Made by a program: the position numbers and the translations under genes
Shown here: positions 8,227 to 20,041 of the stretch, piece after piece
How the letters are laid out: each line of letters opens with the position of its first letter
How positions within the stretch are numbered: position 1 is the first letter of the stretch
The notes under the pieces: model-generated
The model's database searches: none
What the model saw: only the letters and a program-made list of their open reading frames with translations
What the model was told of the DNA's origin: nothing
Source: Turicibacter sp. TJ11
GTDB taxonomy: Bacteria; Bacillota_I; Bacilli_A; MOL361; Turicibacteraceae
Assembly (NCBI RefSeq): GCF_021497505.1
Contig: NZ_CP069349.1
Coordinates: 1,141,861 to 1,205,860, forward strand
Reading direction: 5' to 3'
DNA length: 64,000 nucleotides

Positions 8227-8603
8227 TTATAAACAAACTTATGTAACATATGATTCGTCTTTATGCTTTCTATCTAAATACCTATTCACTTCTCCTTATC
8301 AAAATAACCAAGACAGTTTCTTATAAGAGATCTAGACTGCACCTTTCAAATCTAAATACTTTATTTATAGATAATTACTTACATCCCCTGCTTCGTGATT
8401 CAAAGATTAATCCTTAATGTCACCTGAAAAAAAGACACAATACGTTTTATAATATTTGATACCTAAGATTCCACTTTCCCTATCTATAGCATCTTGTTTG
8501 ATTAAATGAACCGCACACGAATAATGTAAAGAAATGTCATGAACGTCTTTTCTACTTTTGACTTTAGTATGATGTAAAAAGACGATATAAAGGAGTGATT
8601 CAA
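8227..8603. other. Gene-free stretch upstream of panE
   Basis: No supported gene. On the minus strand a stop-free frame without start or ribosome site runs from about 8600 down to 8413; it may be chance or a decayed gene. The panE ribosome site AAAGGAGTGA is at 8590-8598. Confidence 0.5.
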
Positions 8604-9545
8604 ATGAAAATAGCCATTGCTGGAGCAGGTGCGATGGGAAGTCGATTTGGAATGATGTTACATCAAGCGGGAAATGACGTGATTTTGATTGACCAATGGG
8701 AAGAACATGTGAGTGCCATTAAACATAACGGTCTAAAAGCCATTCATGATGGTGAAACAATTATTGAGAATATTCCTGCCTTTCTTCCAAAGGACATAAC
8801 AGATTATCATGATGAAATTGATACGGTCATCTTATTTACAAAAGCGATGCAGTTAGATGACATGTTACAATCGATTACTTCTATCTTATCTGAACATACG
8901 ACCGTTTTATGTCTACTAAACGGATTAGGTCATGAAGATACGATCAAAAATTATGTCGCTAAAGAAAACATTTTACTTGGAAACACGATGTGGACGGCTG
9001 GTCTAACAGGACCTGGTGAGGTCAACATGTTTGGTCATGGAAGTGTTGAATTACAAAATATTCATCCAAAGGGACAAGACGCGGCGCTTGAACTGGTTCA
9101 AGTGTTTAACGAAGCAGGATTAAACTGCAAATATAGTGAAGATATGATGTATTCAATCTGGAGAAAAGCTTGTGTGAACGGGACATTAAACGGAACATGT
9201 ACGATTTTAGATGCTAATATTGCAAGTTTTGGATCTACAAGCGTCACAGATGAAATCATTCGTACGATCATTCATGAATTTGCATTAGTCGCTAAGCACG
9301 AGGGAATTCTTTTAGATGAAGAAGAAATTGTCAATCATGTTAAATCGACCTTTGATCCTCACGGAATCGGACATCATTATCCATCGATGTATCAAGATTT
9401 AATTCAAAAACATCGTCTAACTGAAATTGATTATATAAACGGGGCTGTCTGTAAAAAAGGAGAAACCTATCAGATTGCAACCCCTTATTGTCAATTTTTA
9501 ACGCAGTTAGTTCATGCCAAAGAAGAACTTTTAAAAGCTAAATAA
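8604..9545 (+). CDS. panE: 2-dehydropantoate 2-reductase (ketopantoate reductase)
   Basis: 313 residues. An N-terminal NAD(P)-binding Rossmann fold starts with MKIAIAGAGAMGSRFGMML (GxGxxG). KAMQLDDML, then LLNGLGHED and GNTMWTAG match the ketopantoate reductase family; the C-terminal domain carries WRKACVNGTLNGTCTI with the conserved Lys/Asn. It reduces ketopantoate to pantoate with NADPH in coenzyme A synthesis. The ATG at 8604 is preceded by AAAGGAG; the upstream GTG at 8595 overlaps that site. A membrane transporter gene follows 14 bases later. No other pan gene is nearby, so a related 2-hydroxyacid role cannot be excluded. Confidence 0.85.
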   Translation: MKIAIAGAGAMGSRFGMMLHQAGNDVILIDQWEEHVSAIKHNGLKAIHDGETIIENIPAFLPKDITDYHDEIDTVILFTKAMQLDDMLQSITSILSEHTTVLCLLNGLGHEDTIKNYVAKENILLGNTMWTAGLTGPGEVNMFGHGSVELQNIHPKGQDAALELVQVFNEAGLNCKYSEDMMYSIWRKACVNGTLNGTCTILDANIASFGSTSVTDEIIRTIIHEFALVAKHEGILLDEEEIVNHVKSTFDPHGIGHHYPSMYQDLIQKHRLTEIDYINGAVCKKGETYQIATPYCQFLTQLVHAKEELLKAK

Positions 9546-9559
9546 AAGGAGGCATTTTT

Positions 9560-10603
9560 ATGTCAAATCAGCCAAAAATAACTTCAAAACTCTTTTTCAA
9601 TAAAGTTCTGTCTGGTACTGCATTAGGAATTATCATCGGTCTGATGCCAAATGCGGTACTAGGATCGATTTTAAAGTATTTTCCTCAAACAAACTTTGTC
9701 ATCTTATTAAGTCAAACCGTTGTCCTATTTCAATTAGCTACTCCACTATTAATCGGTGCGCTAATTGCCCTACAGTTTAAACTGAATCCGATGCAAACAG
9801 CCGTTGTTGCAGGAGCATGTTTAGTGGGATCTGGTGTAACCATGTATAACGCTGAACTAGGTGTCTATCTGAGTGCTGGAACAGGTGACATCATCAATAC
9901 GATGCTAACAGCTTCAATAGCCATTTTTTTAATTTTGTTAGTTGCTGATCGATTTGGTGCAGTTAATATTATCTTATCTCCTATTTTAATTGGAGCCGGT
10001 TCTGGGTTAATCGGTTTATATCTACTTCCGTATGTTAAAAGCTTCACTACATTAATTGGGGATGGCATTAATTCATTTACGACGTTACAACCCATATTGA
10101 TGAGTTTACTCATTGCCTGTTCATTTGCCATCTTAATTATTTCTCCTATCTCAACCGTTGCCATTGCATTAGCTATTCAATTAAATGGTGTTTCTGCAGG
10201 CTCAGCAGCCATGGGCGTTGCAGCCACAACATTAGTGCTTGTGGTTCACTCACTCAAAGTCAATAAATCAGGAGTAACTCTTGCCATTGCATTAGGCGCC
10301 ATGAAAACGATGATGCCAAATCTATTTCGTTATCCTATCATATTAATTCCCATTTTATTTACCGCTTCTTTATCCTCTCTACCTGTGGCACTATTTAATG
10401 TCATGGGAACCGCATCTTCCGCTGGATTTGGCTTAGTTGGATTAGTTGGGCCATTAGCTTCAATTGACGCCGGATTAAATCTACTGACAGCGATCGTTGT
10501 CTGGTTTATTATTCCGACTCTAAGTGCTCTACTGTCATTATTAATTTTTGAAAAAGGACTTAAACTTTATAAAAAAGAAGAAGCATTTGCGTATCTTGGA
10601 TAA
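9560..10603 (+). CDS. PTS_EIIC_2-family membrane transporter
   Basis: 347 residues, about ten membrane segments, of the PTS_EIIC_2 family: orphan EIIC-like proteins without attached A or B domains. Motifs include FQLATPLLIGALIALQFKLN and GFGLVGLVGPL. The ATG follows AAAAGGAGGC. It is 14 bases after panE and probably co-transcribed, ending in a terminator at 10660. The pairing suggests transport of pantoate, pantothenate or another 2-oxo/2-hydroxy acid rather than a sugar, but this is only inference from neighbourhood. Confidence 0.7.
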   Translation: MSNQPKITSKLFFNKVLSGTALGIIIGLMPNAVLGSILKYFPQTNFVILLSQTVVLFQLATPLLIGALIALQFKLNPMQTAVVAGACLVGSGVTMYNAELGVYLSAGTGDIINTMLTASIAIFLILLVADRFGAVNIILSPILIGAGSGLIGLYLLPYVKSFTTLIGDGINSFTTLQPILMSLLIACSFAILIISPISTVAIALAIQLNGVSAGSAAMGVAATTLVLVVHSLKVNKSGVTLAIALGAMKTMMPNLFRYPIILIPILFTASLSSLPVALFNVMGTASSAGFGLVGLVGPLASIDAGLNLLTAIVVWFIIPTLSALLSLLIFEKGLKLYKKEEAFAYLG

Positions 10604-10659
10604 GTAATGGTTCATCATTAGCTAATGATCAGATAAAGACTTGACTTAAATCAATCATT

Positions 10660-10687
10660 TCCCTACTTTCAAGTGGGGATTTTTTAT
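10660..10687 (+). terminator. Intrinsic terminator of panE operon
   Basis: TCCCTACTT (10660-10668) and AAGTGGGGA (10671-10679) form a tight stem with one G-T pair, followed by TTTTTTAT. Confidence 0.8.
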
Positions 10688-10833
10688 AGCATATACCATA
10701 AGCATTTTATTGCTATCTTTTTAATTAAACACAGTTAAAGATCTTAATATTAAAAATCCCCCTATAAAAATTAAATTCTATAGTCTTTTAGAGATACTTA
10801 ACATGAATTCTTAATAAGCTCTCATCACGAGAA

Positions 10834-10876
10834 AAAGTCACATATGAGTTAGAAATAATTCATATGTGACTCTTTT
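10834..10876. terminator. Bidirectional terminator near end of bglA operon
   Basis: AGTCACATATGA (10836-10847) and TCATATGTGACT (10860-10871) pair perfectly; A and T runs flank both sides. It lies 90 bases beyond the stop of the phospho-beta-glucosidase gene. The remainder of 10688-10962 shows nothing recognisable. Confidence 0.75.
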
Positions 10877-10962
10877 ATTAATCTCTTGTTTAAATAATTA
10901 TATTAGCCTTTTAAAAATTACTCTTTCAATTAATAACAGTTTGACTATACAATATCATCACT

Positions 10963-13744
<2,782 letters not shown>

Positions 13745-13766
13745 ACTAATCCCCCCTCTAAGAAGC

Positions 13767-14072
13767 TTATTTTTGATTGAATAACTCTTCAGCTTGATTT
13801 AGTACAGCCTCGCCATCACATCTACCGTATGCAATTGGATCAATAACTCCCATTGGAAATGAATCGCCAACTATTTTTTTTACTTTTCGTTGAATGTGTC
13901 TTACTTGAGGCCCAAGCAATAATACATCAAAATTCCCCAATTCTTCCTCTATCTGTCCCTGTTCAACAGCCCAAATTTTATAATCTTTTCCTTGTTTTTT
14001 CGCTGCTTCTTCCATTTTTGACACTACTATACTTGTTGACATTCCAGCACAACATGCTAACATAATTTTCAT
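13767..14072 (-). CDS. celA: PTS EIIB, cellobiose type
   Basis: 101 residues, the usual size of a free cellobiose EIIB. The N-terminal KIMLACCAGMSTS holds the phosphorylated cysteine; FDVLLLGPQVR follows in the middle. It passes phosphate from EIIA to the sugar bound by the adjacent EIIC. The ATG is preceded by ATGGGGGAATAAAA. First intact gene of the operon. Confidence 0.9.
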   Translation of the reverse strand: MKIMLACCAGMSTSIVVSKMEEAAKKQGKDYKIWAVEQGQIEEELGNFDVLLLGPQVRHIQRKVKKIVGDSFPMGVIDPIAYGRCDGEAVLNQAEELFNQK

Positions 14073-14109
14073 TTTTTATTCCCCCATTGTATTTTTATTT
14101 ATTAATGAA

Positions 14110-14390
14110 TTAATTTTTAACGTATAAACTAACTAACTTCTGTACAAAATCTTTAACCATAATCTCTATATCAAATGATTCTGCACATGAGCTGAAAGAA
14201 TATTAACGTCTACTACTTTTTCATTTGTCTATTCTTCAGTTAACTTAAATTGCACCTCATAAGCTACTAACCAAATCTAATAACTCTTTTGTTATATCTC
14301 ATCTTTAGTGCAATTAATCACCATTAATACTGGTGTTTTTGCATTATATACATTAAGAATCCCCCCCTCTTTGCACTTTTCTTCAATCAT
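14110..14390 (-). pseudogene. Decayed leading gene of the cellobiose operon
   Basis: A good ribosome site (GAAGGAGGATTG) precedes ATG 14390, which opens a 32-codon frame (MIEEKCKEGGILNVYNAKTP...) ending in TAA. In other frames, further codon-like pieces follow (NEKVVDVNILSAHVQ, then DIEIMVKDFVQKLVSLYVKN) up to a stop at 14110, just before the EIIB gene. Several frameshifts and stops interrupt it. It was probably a small PTS-operon protein or regulator; the family is not recognised. Confidence 0.4.
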
Positions 14391-14464
14391 TTTTCAATCC
14401 TCCTTCTCTATTTTAATCATATAAGAGTCGCAATTCTTCAAGACTCAACTCCCTAACACCTACA

Positions 14465-14478
14465 AGATAACGCTTTCA
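14465..14478 (-). promoter_or_regulatory. cre-like site 1 (CcpA) upstream of cellobiose operon
   Basis: On the minus strand TGAAAGCGTTATCT matches the catabolite-responsive element consensus TGWAARCGYTWNCW. It implies glucose repression through CcpA. A LacI-type operator is the alternative. Confidence 0.7.
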
Positions 14479-14486
14479 AACTTAAA

Positions 14487-14500
14487 AGTCAACGCTTTCA
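14487..14500 (-). promoter_or_regulatory. cre-like site 2 upstream of cellobiose operon
   Basis: TGAAAGCGTTGACT on the minus strand, 22 bases (two helical turns) from site 1 and sharing its first ten bases. Two in-phase sites suggest cooperative binding. Confidence 0.65.
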
Positions 14501-14785
14501 TAGATGAATAAAATGTCGTCTTTTCTACAAAAAAATTAGTTCTAAATTAAAAACGCTCATTCATCTATTAATTAATAACCAGTTATTTTAAACATTTTTG
14601 AAGAAATTTAAATTCACCGATGCAAGAATGTTGATCACAAAAGACAATTCTACAACTCATGATCAACTATCCCTTCATTTTAAGAATGAAGAAGCTAGCC
14701 TTATTTGACTAACTTCTTCTATCAGCTTTAGATGACGCTTACAAAAATTTTTATCTTTAAAATAATCTGTCATTGATTAGATGAT

Positions 14786-15120
14786 CTATTTTACTTCTTT
14801 GTATAAAATATACATCATAATAAAACTTAACACCAATCCTACCACCATCGATATAACGATTCCATAAAATCCTCGGTCAATCCCTGAAGAATTAATATAA
14901 CTTGGCAAAGCAAAGATTCCCATACCACCAGCCATATATCCAGTTGACTTTAAATATTCAGTAATCCCATCTGTGATGGCTCCAATGATACAGCTAAGGA
15001 TAAATGTTTTTTACGGGGTAACGTAATCCCGTAAATAGCTGGTTCATTGACACCGAAAAATCCTGAAATCACAGCTGGAATACATAATGATTTGGGTCTT
15101 TGACCTTTTGTTCTTACCAT
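14786..15120 (-). pseudogene. PTS EIIC C-terminal fragment (beta-glucoside/sucrose family)
   Basis: Minus-strand translation gives IPAVISGFFGVNEPAIYGI, a hallmark of glucose/beta-glucoside-family EIIC proteins. A frameshift at an A-run near 15010 (LPRKK then HLSL instead of PFILSC) breaks it; the next frame continues CIIGAITDGITEYLKSTGYM to a stop at 14786. Only about 110 of some 450 codons remain. No upstream part is visible, so it is a relic. Confidence 0.75.
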
Positions 15121-15252
15121 ACTATCTATACTTCGTAAACGCTTTAATTATTATTTTTTAACTATCTGAGAAATGAAAAAATATGATTAAATTTCATGAA
15201 ATTTTAGTCATTTTTTAAATTAATTCAGCATAGAATTAAGGTTTGAAACATA

Positions 15253-15300
15253 AAAAAAAGCTACCCTTGTTCACCGATGTGACGCTTGGGTAGCTTTTTT
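15253..15300. terminator. Bidirectional terminator after ABC exporter pair 1
   Basis: GCTACCC (15260-15266) pairs with GGGTAGC (15288-15294), flanked by runs of A and T. It lies 12 bases past the stop at 15312. The same GCTACCC stem ends the PLD-like gene at 6860. Confidence 0.85.
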
Positions 15301-15311
15301 GTTATTGAAAA

Positions 15312-17075
15312 TTATTCTTCTGCTTGTTCAAATTGGCTATTATAAAGTTCAGCGTAGAAGCCGTTTTTAGCTAGTAATTCTTCATGATTTCCGCTTTCTA
15401 AAATATCTCCATCTTTTAAGACTAAGATCACATCTGCATTTTTAATCGTTGATAGACGGTGAGCAATCACAAATGAGGTACGCCCTTCCATGAGTTGATC
15501 CATCGCTTGCTGAATTAGTAGTTCTGTTCGTGTATCAACTGAACTTGTCGCCTCATCTAAAATTAACATCGGTGCTTGTTTTAACATCGCACGTGCAATC
15601 GTTAACTGTTGTTTTTGACCGGCTGATAAATTGACTTTATCATTTAAAATCGTGTCATAACCATCGTGTAACGTTTCGATGAAATGATGTAATCCAACCG
15701 CCTGACAAGCCTGTTGAACTTGTTCATCTGTAATATGATCCTGATTATAAATTAAATTTTCCTTAATGCTTCCTTCAAATAACCACGTATCTTGTAATAC
15801 CATACAGAATAAGTCATGGATATTTTCACGCGTTAAGTCATGAATCGAAACATCATCAATTAAAATGTCTCCCCCGTTAATTTCATTAAATCGCATTAAT
15901 AAATTAACAAGCGTTGTTTTCCCTGCTCCTGTTGGACCAACAATGGCAATTTTTTGTCCCGGTTTAGCAAGTGTTGAGAAGTTTTTAATGACAGGTTTTC
16001 CGTGTTTTGAATAAGAGAATTGAACGTTTTTAAATTCAACTTTTCCTGTAGCAGAAGTTAACTTCTGTTGTTTATGACGTTCATCTTCCATCTCTTCTGC
16101 TTCTAAAAATTCAAATACTCGATGACTTGCCGCTGATGCTGATTGTAAACTTTGGGCAGCTTGCGCCATTTGAGCAAGTGGTTGAGTAAAGTAACGGATA
16201 TACATAATAAATGCCACAATGACTCCAAATGAGATCTTATCATTCATGGCTAAAACAGCTCCAACAATACAAACGGCGACATAACCTAAGTTTCCGATAA
16301 ACATCATCATTGGCATCATTAATCCAGATAAAAACTGAGCTTTATAGGCGCTGTCTCGTAAATTTTCATTAATGGTTTCAAAGGCTTCACGCATTTGATT
16401 TTCACCGTTATAAGCTTTAACGATAAAATGACCGCTATAAACTTCTTCAACATGACCATTAATCGCACCTAACGATTCTTGTTGACTTAAGAAATATTTT
16501 TGAGATGTTTTCATGAGTAACATCATTAAAACGAATCCTAGTAAAATCGATAAAATAGCTGTGAGTGACATGATGACATTTGTTTTAAACATCATGATCA
16601 ATGAACCGATAAATAAACACAGCGCCGTAACTAACATTCCAATACTTTGATTTAACGTTTGACCGATCGTATCAATATCATTTGTCACACGCGATAAAAT
16701 ATCACCTGTTGTCGTGTTATTATAATAAGCCATTGGTAACTTGTTTACTTTATCTGATAACGCTGTTCTTAACTGTTTAGAAATACGTTGAGTAATATTC
16801 GCCATAATTAAGCCTTGACCTAATGACAAAATAAAACTTACACCGTAAATGATAACTAACGTCCATCCAATATCGGCAATCGCCTCTAAATCCATACTTC
16901 CAAATAAACCACCTGTAATTAAATCGGTCATTTCTGATAATTTATCCGGTCCAAATAACGTTAGAACCGTTCCGATTGAAGCTCCGATTAAGGCGATTAA
17001 AATGAGTGGAAGATATTTTCTACAATAATGAAATAGCTTAATTAAACTCCCTTTTTGTTCGTTTGTTTGATTCAT
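15312..17075 (-). CDS. ABC exporter half-transporter, catalytic partner (pair 1)
   Basis: 587 residues: an N-terminal six-helix membrane domain (about 1-330), then a nucleotide-binding domain with Walker A GPTGAGKTT, signature LSAGQKQQLTIARA, Walker B MLILDEATSSVD (canonical Glu) and H-loop IAHRLSTI. Type IV exporters of this kind pump drugs, lipids or peptides outward. Its ATG overlaps the stop of the upstream half-transporter (TAATG), so the two form a heterodimer. A two-component system lies just upstream and may control the pair. Substrate unknown. Confidence 0.85.
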   Translation of the reverse strand: MNQTNEQKGSLIKLFHYCRKYLPLILIALIGASIGTVLTLFGPDKLSEMTDLITGGLFGSMDLEAIADIGWTLVIIYGVSFILSLGQGLIMANITQRISKQLRTALSDKVNKLPMAYYNNTTTGDILSRVTNDIDTIGQTLNQSIGMLVTALCLFIGSLIMMFKTNVIMSLTAILSILLGFVLMMLLMKTSQKYFLSQQESLGAINGHVEEVYSGHFIVKAYNGENQMREAFETINENLRDSAYKAQFLSGLMMPMMMFIGNLGYVAVCIVGAVLAMNDKISFGVIVAFIMYIRYFTQPLAQMAQAAQSLQSASAASHRVFEFLEAEEMEDERHKQQKLTSATGKVEFKNVQFSYSKHGKPVIKNFSTLAKPGQKIAIVGPTGAGKTTLVNLLMRFNEINGGDILIDDVSIHDLTRENIHDLFCMVLQDTWLFEGSIKENLIYNQDHITDEQVQQACQAVGLHHFIETLHDGYDTILNDKVNLSAGQKQQLTIARAMLKQAPMLILDEATSSVDTRTELLIQQAMDQLMEGRTSFVIAHRLSTIKNADVILVLKDGDILESGNHEELLAKNGFYAELYNSQFEQAEE

Positions 17076-18841
17076 TACGCTAATTCCTCCTTTGAAAGCT
17101 GAGAATAGGCAATCTCTTGATAAACGTCACATGTTTTCATTAAGTCTTCATGCGATCCTACCCCAACAATCTTCCCTTCATCTAAAACAATAATTTTATC
17201 CGCATCTTTAATCGTTCCAATTCGCTGAGCGACAATAAGTAATGTTGTTCCTAACGTTTCTTTTTTTAGCGCACTTCTTAATCGACGATCCGTTTTATAA
17301 TCAAGTGCTGAGAAAGAATCATCAAAAATTAAAATTTCTGGGCGACGAGCAATCGCACGAGCAATCGATAAACGTTGCTTTTGTCCACCTGAAAGATTCG
17401 TTCCACCTTGAGCAACATGTGCCTCATAACTTCCATCCATCTTTTCAACAAAATCCGTTGACTGTGCAATGTCAATCGCATCCATCACTTGATGAATATC
17501 TGCTGATGCCTTTCCATTATCACCAAAAGAAACATTTGATTGAACCGTTCCACCAAATAAGACCGCTTTTTGTGAAACATAACCGATTTTGTTACGTAAC
17601 GCCTTTTGATCATAATCTTTAACGTTAATACCATTGAGTAAAATCTCACCTTCACTAACATCATAAAAACGTGGAATTAAGTTAACCAGTGTACTTTTTC
17701 CACACCCTGTTGAACCAATGAACGCAATCGTTTCTCCACGATTTGCTTTAAAGGTAATATCTTTAATCACACAATCGTCCGCATCTGGATACTTAAAGCC
17801 AACATTTTTAAATTCAATTTCACCTGATATACCGGCTGGTGATTCTTCGACTGTTCCGTTTTCAATCGTTACTTTTGTATTTAAAACTTCGTTAATACGT
17901 TTCGCTGAAACAGTGGCACGCGGTAAAATCATAAAAATCATAATTAACATCATAAACGCCATCACGACTTGCATCGCATAAGATGAAAAAACTATCATAT
18001 CTGAAAATAGCGTCATTTTAGATGGCAGATCAGCTTCATTAATCACAATAGCCCCTACCCAATAAATCGCTAAACTTAATCCACTCATAATTAAACTAAT
18101 ACTTGGCATTAAAAAGGCTAATACAGAGTTCGTAAATAAGTTAGTGCTCGTTAATTCTTTATTCGCTATTTCAAACTTGTCTTCTTGATAGTCCTCCGCA
18201 TTATAAGCACGAACCACACGTAATCCTGTGATGTTTTCGCGAGCAATTCGATTTAAATTATCTGTTAACTTTTGAACACGTTTAAACTTTGGAAGAGCAA
18301 TTAACACACAAACTCCAACGATGACTAATAAGGCGATGACAGCCACTCCCGTTGATAGTGTCCATTGCCAACTTTTATCCATGATTTTCATTAATGCCCA
18401 TCCAGCTAAAATAGGAGCCTTAATTAACATTTGTAACCCCATGACAATGAACATTTGAACTTGATTGACGTCGTTTGTTGAACGAGTGACTAAACTTGAC
18501 GTTGAAAAATGATTAATCTCTTCCATCGAAAATGACTGAACTTTATCAAATAAAATGAAGCGTAAACGAGCTGAAAGGTTTGACGCAATTTTAGCAGAGA
18601 TCGCTGCTACAACCATTGAAGTTGCCAAACTTCCAAATGCACAAAGTAACATCCAGCCTCCCGCTACTAAAATATCCTTCATTTCACTTCCTGGCGTTTG
18701 AACCAGTCGAGTAATTTCACTCATATAATCTGGTATTTTTAAATCTAACCAAACTTGAGTCACAATAAAAATGAAGCTAACACCAAATAAACCCCATTCA
18801 ATTGCTTTTAATTTTTTAAATAATTGAATCATATTTGACAC
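17075..18841 (-). CDS. ABC exporter half-transporter, degenerate-site partner (pair 1)
   Basis: 588 residues with membrane domain and NBD: Walker A GSTGCGKSTLV, signature LSGGQKQRLSIARAI, but Walker B ILIFDDSFSALD has Asp where the catalytic Glu belongs, and the H-loop region reads VAQRIGTI (Gln for His). This is the degenerate half of a heterodimeric exporter (BmrCD/TM287-288 type). Translation is coupled to the catalytic partner. It begins 125 bases beyond the two-component operon terminator, so it has its own promoter. Confidence 0.85.
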   Translation of the reverse strand: MSNMIQLFKKLKAIEWGLFGVSFIFIVTQVWLDLKIPDYMSEITRLVQTPGSEMKDILVAGGWMLLCAFGSLATSMVVAAISAKIASNLSARLRFILFDKVQSFSMEEINHFSTSSLVTRSTNDVNQVQMFIVMGLQMLIKAPILAGWALMKIMDKSWQWTLSTGVAVIALLVIVGVCVLIALPKFKRVQKLTDNLNRIARENITGLRVVRAYNAEDYQEDKFEIANKELTSTNLFTNSVLAFLMPSISLIMSGLSLAIYWVGAIVINEADLPSKMTLFSDMIVFSSYAMQVVMAFMMLIMIFMILPRATVSAKRINEVLNTKVTIENGTVEESPAGISGEIEFKNVGFKYPDADDCVIKDITFKANRGETIAFIGSTGCGKSTLVNLIPRFYDVSEGEILLNGINVKDYDQKALRNKIGYVSQKAVLFGGTVQSNVSFGDNGKASADIHQVMDAIDIAQSTDFVEKMDGSYEAHVAQGGTNLSGGQKQRLSIARAIARRPEILIFDDSFSALDYKTDRRLRSALKKETLGTTLLIVAQRIGTIKDADKIIVLDEGKIVGVGSHEDLMKTCDVYQEIAYSQLSKEELA

Positions 18842-18965
18842 TCCTCCCTATGATAACTCTAATATATGTATAAAAGATAAACTTAACATAAACTCTTAGC
18901 GCTACCATTTTATTTTTTTAATAAATGAAACGATTTTTGATGATTGATCCCTAGTTAACGTAATG

Positions 18966-19002
18966 AAAAAGGAATTTAACCTAAATAGGCTAAATTCCTT
19001 TT
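18966..19002 (-). terminator. Terminator of the two-component operon
   Basis: AAAAAGGAATTTA (18966-18978) pairs with TAAATTCCTTTT (18991-19002). The stem overlaps the stop codon of the histidine kinase gene; T-run on the minus strand. Confidence 0.8.
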
Positions 19003-20041
19003 ACTCCTTTGGAAGCGAGACTACAAACGTTGTTCCTTTAGAAACTGTACTCATACACTTAATATTTCCTTTATGTAACGTCATAATTTCATGAACAATA
19101 GACAGTCCCAGTCCATTTCCCATCGTTGCATGTGAGCGATCTTCTTGATAAAACTTATCAAAAATTTTAGGAAGGGCTTGATCGGTAATTCCACATCCTG
19201 TATCACTAATTGTGACTAACACGTCACTCTCTTTTTCTTGTACGATCACTTCAATGATTCCTTGAGTTGGGGTAAATTTAATTGCATTATCTAATAAGTT
19301 TAACCACACTTGATTTAGCATTTCTTTATTAGCAAAAACATGGATATCCTGAATATCTGCCTGAAGAAGAATCTCTTTTTTCTCAAGTTTAGAATCAAGC
19401 ATTAAAACACATTGTCGAATTTGCTCACCTAAATTAAATGACTGCTGATTGGTTAAGATGGTTTGTCCCTCAACTTTAGATAATGTCAACACATTAGTTG
19501 CTAAAGCGGAAAGTCTCGTTGATTCTTCAATGACAATATCTAAGTATTCATCACGCTCTTCTTGTGAGAGGGTTGGATCTTTTAAAATCTCAGCAAATCC
19601 TTTAATTGAAACAATAGGTGTTTTAAATTCATGAGAAAAATTATTAATAAAATCCGTTCTCAATACTTCGATTCCCGCCAGTTCTTCTGCCATATGATTA
19701 AAATTATCAGACAAAACTCTATATTCTGGAGGATGCGTAATGTTTAATCGAGCTGAAAAATCACCACTTGCTAATCGATTCGTTGCTTCAATAAACTGAC
19801 AAATCGTTGCAATCACCTTTCGACTCGCGATCGCAAAAATAATAAATCCGATAATGATACAAGAAACAAGTGTAATCCCTATCACCACACAGGGTTGATC
19901 TTGGATTGTCTCACTCATCCAATTAAATGAAATTCCCATATAAAGAAGCGTCCATGTCACAGCTAAAGTAATGAGATGAATAATGAATAAGCATAAAGCA
20001 AAATATAAACTTAATCCTATCTTACTAAGTAACTTTTTCAT
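19001..20041 (-). CDS. Sensor histidine kinase, HAMP-containing
   Basis: 346 residues. Two membrane helices (about 10-33 and 50-73) bracket a very short outer loop, followed by HAMP (about 70-122), the phospho-acceptor box NNFSHEFKTPIVSIKG (His near 134), N box QVWLNLLDNAIKF, G boxes DTGCGI and GNGLGLSIVHE. The short extracellular loop suggests sensing within the membrane, as in kinases that respond to envelope stress or antibiotics through a neighbouring transporter. It overlaps the response regulator gene by four bases and is followed by a terminator and the ABC exporter pair. Confidence 0.9.
   Translation of the reverse strand: MKKLLSKIGLSLYFALCLFIIHLITLAVTWTLLYMGISFNWMSETIQDQPCVVIGITLVSCIIIGFIIFAIASRKVIATICQFIEATNRLASGDFSARLNITHPPEYRVLSDNFNHMAEELAGIEVLRTDFINNFSHEFKTPIVSIKGFAEILKDPTLSQEERDEYLDIVIEESTRLSALATNVLTLSKVEGQTILTNQQSFNLGEQIRQCVLMLDSKLEKKEILLQADIQDIHVFANKEMLNQVWLNLLDNAIKFTPTQGIIEVIVQEKESDVLVTISDTGCGITDQALPKIFDKFYQEDRSHATMGNGLGLSIVHEIMTLHKGNIKCMSTVSKGTTFVVSLPKE

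Noticed and set aside
17242-17622. 126-codon plus-strand frame inside the ABC gene
   Set aside because: Antisense shadow of the well-supported NBD coding sequence; no ribosome site or family.
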